Positions 22,503-26,038 of a DNA stretch of 26,038 bases are shown piece after piece; within the stretch, counting starts at the first letter, position 1, and every line of letters starts with the position of its first letter. Made by a program: the position numbers and the translations under genes. The notes below the pieces were generated by a model, which saw nothing but the letters and a program-made list of their open reading frames with translations, did not search any database and was not told the DNA's origin. The DNA lies in NCBI GenBank assembly GCA_025456385.1, contig JALOKS010000014.1, forward strand, positions 1 to 26,038, written 5' to 3'. The DNA comes from Thermoanaerobaculales bacterium (GTDB lineage: Bacteria; Acidobacteriota; Thermoanaerobaculia; Thermoanaerobaculales; Sulfomarinibacteraceae).

Positions 22503-23731
22503 AGGCGTCGGTGGTCGTCGTCGCCCACCTCGGGGACCACCTCGACGACAGCATCGGCTCGCTCGAGCCGTACCGCGGGCGCGGCGACGTCGAGGTGATC
22601 GTCGTCGACAACGGCTCCGCGGAGCAGTGCGGCGAGGGCGCGGCCGCCCGCCACCCCTGGCTGCGGGTCCTGCGCGCGCAGCGCAACCTCGGCTTCGCGG
22701 GCGGCGTCCACCTCGGGGCGGAGGCGGCGGCGGGCGAGGTGCTGGTGCTGCTCAACGACGACGCGGCCGCCGGCGAGGGCTTCGTCGAGGCTCACCTCGA
22801 GTGCCTGGCAGCCCACCCGGAGGCGGCGGCCAGCGCCGGACGCCTGACGAGCTGGGACGGCAGCCGTCACGACTTCGCGCGCGGCGCCGTGACCTTCGAC
22901 TGTCACGCGTTCCAGATCGGACAGGGGAGCCCCGTGACGGCGCTGCGGCCGCCGGCTTTCGGAGAGGCGCTGCCCTTCGCCTGCGGCGGCAACCTGGCGG
23001 TGCGCGCGGCCGACTGGCGCGCGAGCGGCGGCTTCGACCGCGAGCTCTTCGCCTACTTCGAGGACGTCGAGCTCGGCTGGCGGCTGTGGGCCGCCGGGCG
23101 CGCGGTCGTCGCCTGCCCCGACGCCGTCGCCCGCCACCGCGGCGCCGCGACCTCGGCCCGGCTCGGCGACTTCCGGCGCGGGGTGCTCTTCGAGCGCAAC
23201 GCGCTGCGCACCTTCTTCGCCTGCGCCGACGCCGAGTGTCGGAGCGCCTTCGGGGGCGCGGTGCTCGCGACCTTTCTGCACCGCATGGCGATGTTCGCCC
23301 GCGAGCGGCCGGAGCTCGCGCGGGCGGTCGCCGACCCTTTCGGCGAGGGCGACGACGCCGCTCCCTTCGGGCTGCGTTGGCGGCGCCGGCTCGCCGAGAA
23401 GGGAGCGCTCGGCACCCTCCGTCATGCCGCGGCGCGGTTGGTTCTCGGCCCGCGGGCGGGCAGCCCGGCGCTCGACGACGGCTTGCTGCTGATGCAGCTG
23501 CGCGCGGCGCAGGGCTTCTTCGGCGGGCTCACCGGGACGGAACGGCGGCGCAGCGAGCTCGAGCGGCTGCGGGTGGTGCCGGACCGCGAGATCCTCGCCC
23601 GTTTCCCGCGCCTCCTGACCCCGACCTACGCCGGCGACGAGGCGTGGTTCGCCTCTGCGACCTTCGCCTCCCTGCTTCCCGAGGGTTGGCCCCTCGAGCG
23701 ACGCCGACTCGACGAGGTCCTCGAGCGCTGA
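22499..23731 (+). CDS. GT2 family glycosyltransferase (rhamnosyltransferase-like)
   Basis: 410 residues. GT-A core: SVVVVAHLGDHLDDSIGSL, VIVVDNGSAE, NLGFAGGVHLGAEAAAGEVLVLLNDDA (the DxD-like NDDA), LPFACGGNLAVRAADWRASGGFD and FAYFEDVELGWRLWAAG, with ED as acceptor-side residues. The order matches GT2 enzymes annotated as rhamnosyl- or WbbL-type. The C-terminal 150 residues are a helical extension of unknown role. The GTG start overlaps the TGA of the GT4-like gene. The gene is followed by a GC-rich hairpin. Confidence 0.88.
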   Translation: MKASVVVVAHLGDHLDDSIGSLEPYRGRGDVEVIVVDNGSAEQCGEGAAARHPWLRVLRAQRNLGFAGGVHLGAEAAAGEVLVLLNDDAAAGEGFVEAHLECLAAHPEAAASAGRLTSWDGSRHDFARGAVTFDCHAFQIGQGSPVTALRPPAFGEALPFACGGNLAVRAADWRASGGFDRELFAYFEDVELGWRLWAAGRAVVACPDAVARHRGAATSARLGDFRRGVLFERNALRTFFACADAECRSAFGGAVLATFLHRMAMFARERPELARAVADPFGEGDDAAPFGLRWRRRLAEKGALGTLRHAAARLVLGPRAGSPALDDGLLLMQLRAAQGFFGGLTGTERRRSELERLRVVPDREILARFPRLLTPTYAGDEAWFASATFASLLPEGWPLERRRLDEVLER

Positions 23732-23779
23732 GCGGCCGTCGCCGCCGCCCCTGCCCGGTCTGAGGCGCGGCGGGGTGGC

Positions 23780-23805
23780 GGCGCCCGCAGCCCCACCCGG
23801 GCGCC
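23780..23805 (+). terminator. GC-rich hairpin after the GT operon
   Basis: GGCGCCCG (23780-23787), a 10-nt loop and CGGGCGCC (23798-23805) form a perfect 8-bp stem 50 bp past the GT2 stop. No T tract follows, so it may be a pause or RNA-stabilising element rather than an intrinsic terminator. The rest of 23732-23936 holds an AT-rich patch (23830-23880) that may carry the promoter of the next gene; no clear -35/-10 pair was found. Confidence 0.4.
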
Positions 23806-23936
23806 AGCCCGGCCGGACTGTCATCCGAGCGTAAAACTTCAGGCTGCTGCCATTTAGCTGCTCTATATTCCCGTAGTATCCAGCGGCCCGCGGCGTCCTT
23901 CAGGCGCCGTGGGTGACACCAGAGGAGGATCGGCAG

Positions 23937-26038
23937 ATGTCAGTGCTGCGAGCATGCGCCTTCTTCATCGCCGCTCTGGCGGCGGCCGGAACCCCCGGCA
24001 TTGCCCGGGGGCAGGCGGTCGCAGAGCAGGAGAGCGAGGCCGGGACGAGCGCCGAGGAGCAGGTCGCGGAGGAGGAGCGGCGGGTCTTCACCGACCAGAT
24101 CGTGGTCACGCCGGGCCGGCAGGAGCAGGCCTCGGGCGATGCGCCGGCGCCGGTCACGGTCTTCGACCGCGAGACGATCGAGAAGATCCAGCCCGAGAAG
24201 ATGGCCGACCTCTTCAAGGCCGTCCCCGGGGTCGAGATCGACGGCGAGGGTCCGTTCCGCGGCATCCCGGTGATCCGCGGCCTGAGCTCGAACCGGGTCC
24301 TGATCCTGGTCGACGGCCAGCGCCTCAACAACGCCCGCGAGTCGACCAGCTTCGCCGGCATCCAGCCGGCCCTCGTCAACCTGGCCGAGGTCGAGCGGAT
24401 CGAGGTCCTGCGCGGGCCGGCCTCGGTGCAGTACGGATCGGATGCGATCGGCGGCGTGGTCAACATCATCACCCGGCAGCCCGATCTGGGCGCGCAGGAC
24501 TTCACGGTGAGCGGGGACGTGGCCATCGAGTACGGGAGCGCCTCCGACTCGCAGGCGGGCCGGCTGTCGGTGATGGGCGCGGGTCAGGGCTTCTCGTTCT
24601 ACGCCGGCGGCGCGCGCGAGAAGGTCGAGGACTACACCGCGGCCGACGGCGCCGCCGAAGACCCGCGCTACGCCGCCTACGTTCGCAGCGACGACAGCGT
24701 GCCCAACAGCGGCATGGAGCAGACCAACTTCAACGGCGGGCTGAAGTTCCTGACCGGTCGGCAGGGCGTGCTCCGGGTCGACGCCGAGGTCGTCCGGACC
24801 GAGGACGTCGGCTTCCCCGGCTTCGAGCTCGAAACCTCCGGCATCGAGTTCACCTTCCCCAACTTCGACCGCGACAAGATCGGCGTCTCCTGGAGCACGG
24901 GCCCGGTGTGGGGGCTGTCGGACATCTCGCTCAGCACCTACTACCAGGCGGTGGACAAGGAGAGCGCCAGCGTCTTCGACTTCCCCGGCTTCTTCTCGGA
25001 CAGCTTCACGCGCTCCGAGATCGAGTCGTTCGGATTCAACGCCCAGTCGATCGCGGTCGTCGGCAGGCACAGCCTGACCTTCGGGGTCGACTTCTACGAC
25101 GACACCGTCGAGGACACGGCGCTGTCCCAGGACTGCTTCGGCAGCTTCTGCCTGCCGCCGAGCACCGAGGTGGCGGTGCCGGCGAGCGAGCAGACGGGCC
25201 TCGGCGCCTACCTCCAGGACGGGTGGTCCGTGGGCGAGGACCTCACCCTGCAGGTCGGGCTGCGGGGCGACACCTTCGACTTCGTGAGCGAGGACGATCC
25301 CGACTACCCGGGCGAGCCCTTCGACGTCTCGGACTCGGCGGTCTCGGGGAACCTGGGCGTGGTCTGGAGCGTGACCGACCACGTCAACATGAGCGCGCTC
25401 GTCGCGCGCGGCTTCCGCACCCCGAACCTGCAGGAGCGCTCGTTCACGGGCCTCGCGACCAACGGCGAGGCCTTCATCCTCCAGAACCCCGACCTCGACT
25501 CGGAGAGCTCCTGGAACTACGAGGTCGGGACCAAGGTCAGGTACGAACGCTACAGCGGCGGCCTGCACGTCTTCTACAACGACCTCACCGACTTCATCAC
25601 CCTCGAGTTCCTCGGGACCATCGACCCGGACTTCGGAGTCGAGCTGGCGCAGTTCGCCAACGTCGACAAGGCCACCATCTGGGGCGTGGAGCTCGACCTC
25701 GAGGCGCTCGTCGCCCGGCGGTGGACGGCCTTCGGCTCGATCGCGTACCTCGAGGGCGACAACAACGTGACCAACCAGCCGCTGCCGTCGATCCCGCCGT
25801 TCAAGCTCACCCTCGGGCTGCGCTACCAGCGTGCGAGCTGGTGGGCCGAGGCCGACCTGCGCTTCCTCGACCGGCAGACCCGGCTGCCCGAGGACGACCC
25901 CTTCTTCGAGACCGGCACCACCGGTTTCACGGTCTACGACCTGCGGGGCGGGTACGACCTCGACGTCGGCCTCGGGGTTCTGGTGTCGCTCGAGAACATC
26001 ACCGACAAGCTGTACAACGAGCCCTACAACAACCGTCC
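23937..26038 (+). CDS. TonB-dependent outer-membrane receptor (right end cut)
   Basis: At least 700 residues, cut by the window end. Signal peptide residues 1-25 (cut after GIARGQA or nearby). TonB-box-like DQIVVTPGR (53-61). Plug about 66-180: PVTVFDRETIEKIQ, ADLFKAVPGVEIDGEG, IPVIRGLSSNRVLILVDGQRLNNA, VNLAEVERIEVLRGPASVQYGSDAIGGVVNIITR. The barrel includes LVARGFRTPNLQERSF, ESSWNYEVGTKVRYERYSGGLHVFYNDLTDFI and the penultimate motif LENITDKLYNEPYNN, so only some 20-30 residues are missing. The plug and barrel motifs resemble BtuB/heme-receptor-type members, but the substrate cannot be read. ATG with AGGAGGA (about 23922) is secure. Unlike the receptor at 2488, it has no GTATTA-N15-TACTAC site upstream. 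The AT-rich stretch at 23830-23880 probably carries the promoter. Confidence 0.9.
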   Translation, partial: MSVLRACAFFIAALAAAGTPGIARGQAVAEQESEAGTSAEEQVAEEERRVFTDQIVVTPGRQEQASGDAPAPVTVFDRETIEKIQPEKMADLFKAVPGVEIDGEGPFRGIPVIRGLSSNRVLILVDGQRLNNARESTSFAGIQPALVNLAEVERIEVLRGPASVQYGSDAIGGVVNIITRQPDLGAQDFTVSGDVAIEYGSASDSQAGRLSVMGAGQGFSFYAGGAREKVEDYTAADGAAEDPRYAAYVRSDDSVPNSGMEQTNFNGGLKFLTGRQGVLRVDAEVVRTEDVGFPGFELETSGIEFTFPNFDRDKIGVSWSTGPVWGLSDISLSTYYQAVDKESASVFDFPGFFSDSFTRSEIESFGFNAQSIAVVGRHSLTFGVDFYDDTVEDTALSQDCFGSFCLPPSTEVAVPASEQTGLGAYLQDGWSVGEDLTLQVGLRGDTFDFVSEDDPDYPGEPFDVSDSAVSGNLGVVWSVTDHVNMSALVARGFRTPNLQERSFTGLATNGEAFILQNPDLDSESSWNYEVGTKVRYERYSGGLHVFYNDLTDFITLEFLGTIDPDFGVELAQFANVDKATIWGVELDLEALVARRWTAFGSIAYLEGDNNVTNQPLPSIPPFKLTLGLRYQRASWWAEADLRFLDRQTRLPEDDPFFETGTTGFTVYDLRGGYDLDVGLGVLVSLENITDKLYNEPYNNR

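Noticed and set aside
23872..23878. GTAGTA before the second TonB receptor as a third NikR half-site
   Set aside because: No TAATAC or similar half-site occurs 15 bp away on either side.
23732..23936. Cobalamin-type riboswitch before the second TonB receptor
   Set aside because: Only about 200 bp are available and no B12-box-like sequence is seen; just a short imperfect stem near 23888-23913.
1..26038. CRISPR array, tRNA, rRNA, phage or transposase genes
   Set aside because: No spaced repeats, cloverleaf-like sequences or integrase/transposase motifs were found by eye on either strand.

Overview
This is a GC-rich, densely coded window, by eye about 70% GC, from a diderm (Gram-negative) bacterium. 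Two TonB-dependent outer-membrane receptors, LolA-like and L,D-transpeptidase proteins and a lipid/glycan gene set all require an outer membrane. The large Asp-box (BNR/VPS10-like) secreted protein, the POT transporter with a long soluble insert, the free-standing four-helix-bundle protein and short AT-rich repeats in a GC-rich background suggest an environmental Acidobacteriota (Thermoanaerobaculia-like) genome or MAG. That assignment is inference; no marker gene is present.

Layout. 1-297 (-): N-terminus of an O-antigen-ligase-like membrane protein, cut by the window edge. 493-1569 (+): a KAS III (FabH-like) condensing enzyme. 1570-2487: a small apparent insertion unit holding a four-helix-bundle gene between diverged inverted repeats, with a 20-bp duplication that shifts the gene's 3' end. 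2488-7827: the most interesting block, a NikR-centred metal-uptake locus. 7972-14562 (+): LolA-like protein, 1046-residue Asp-box protein, DUF423 membrane protein, YkuD-type transpeptidase homologue and an ATP/ADP-translocase-family carrier. 14578-17076 (-): a YcbB-type L,D-transpeptidase and a secreted protein of unknown function. 17249-19243 (+): a POT peptide transporter with a frameshifted 3' end. 19322-23731: three glycosylation genes (a PIG-L/GT2 fusion on -, then GT4-like and GT2 genes on +). 23937-26038 (+): a second TonB-dependent receptor, cut by the right edge.

The metal locus. Divergent from nikR runs a minus-strand operon: ECF substrate-binding S component, class I SAM methyltransferase, ECF T component and ECF ATPase, with overlaps or a 21-bp gap. 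Next comes a TonB-dependent receptor with its own promoter region. The same bipartite site (GTATTA, 15 bp, TACTAC on the + strand) lies upstream of both the S-component gene and the receptor gene. Both copies have the same orientation and lie 50-60 bp from the start codon, and in both one half-site doubles as a plausible -10 hexamer. The simplest reading is one NikR regulon that moves a nickel species across both membranes. The S component is not a CbiM/NikM protein and the methyltransferase has no obvious transport role, so this may be an undescribed nickel or nickel-chelate uptake system.

Smaller points of note: the 20-bp duplication in the four-helix-bundle gene, the frameshift that cuts off the conserved POT C-terminus beside an AT-rich inverted repeat, and the three-part PIG-L/glycosyltransferase/coiled-coil fusion.
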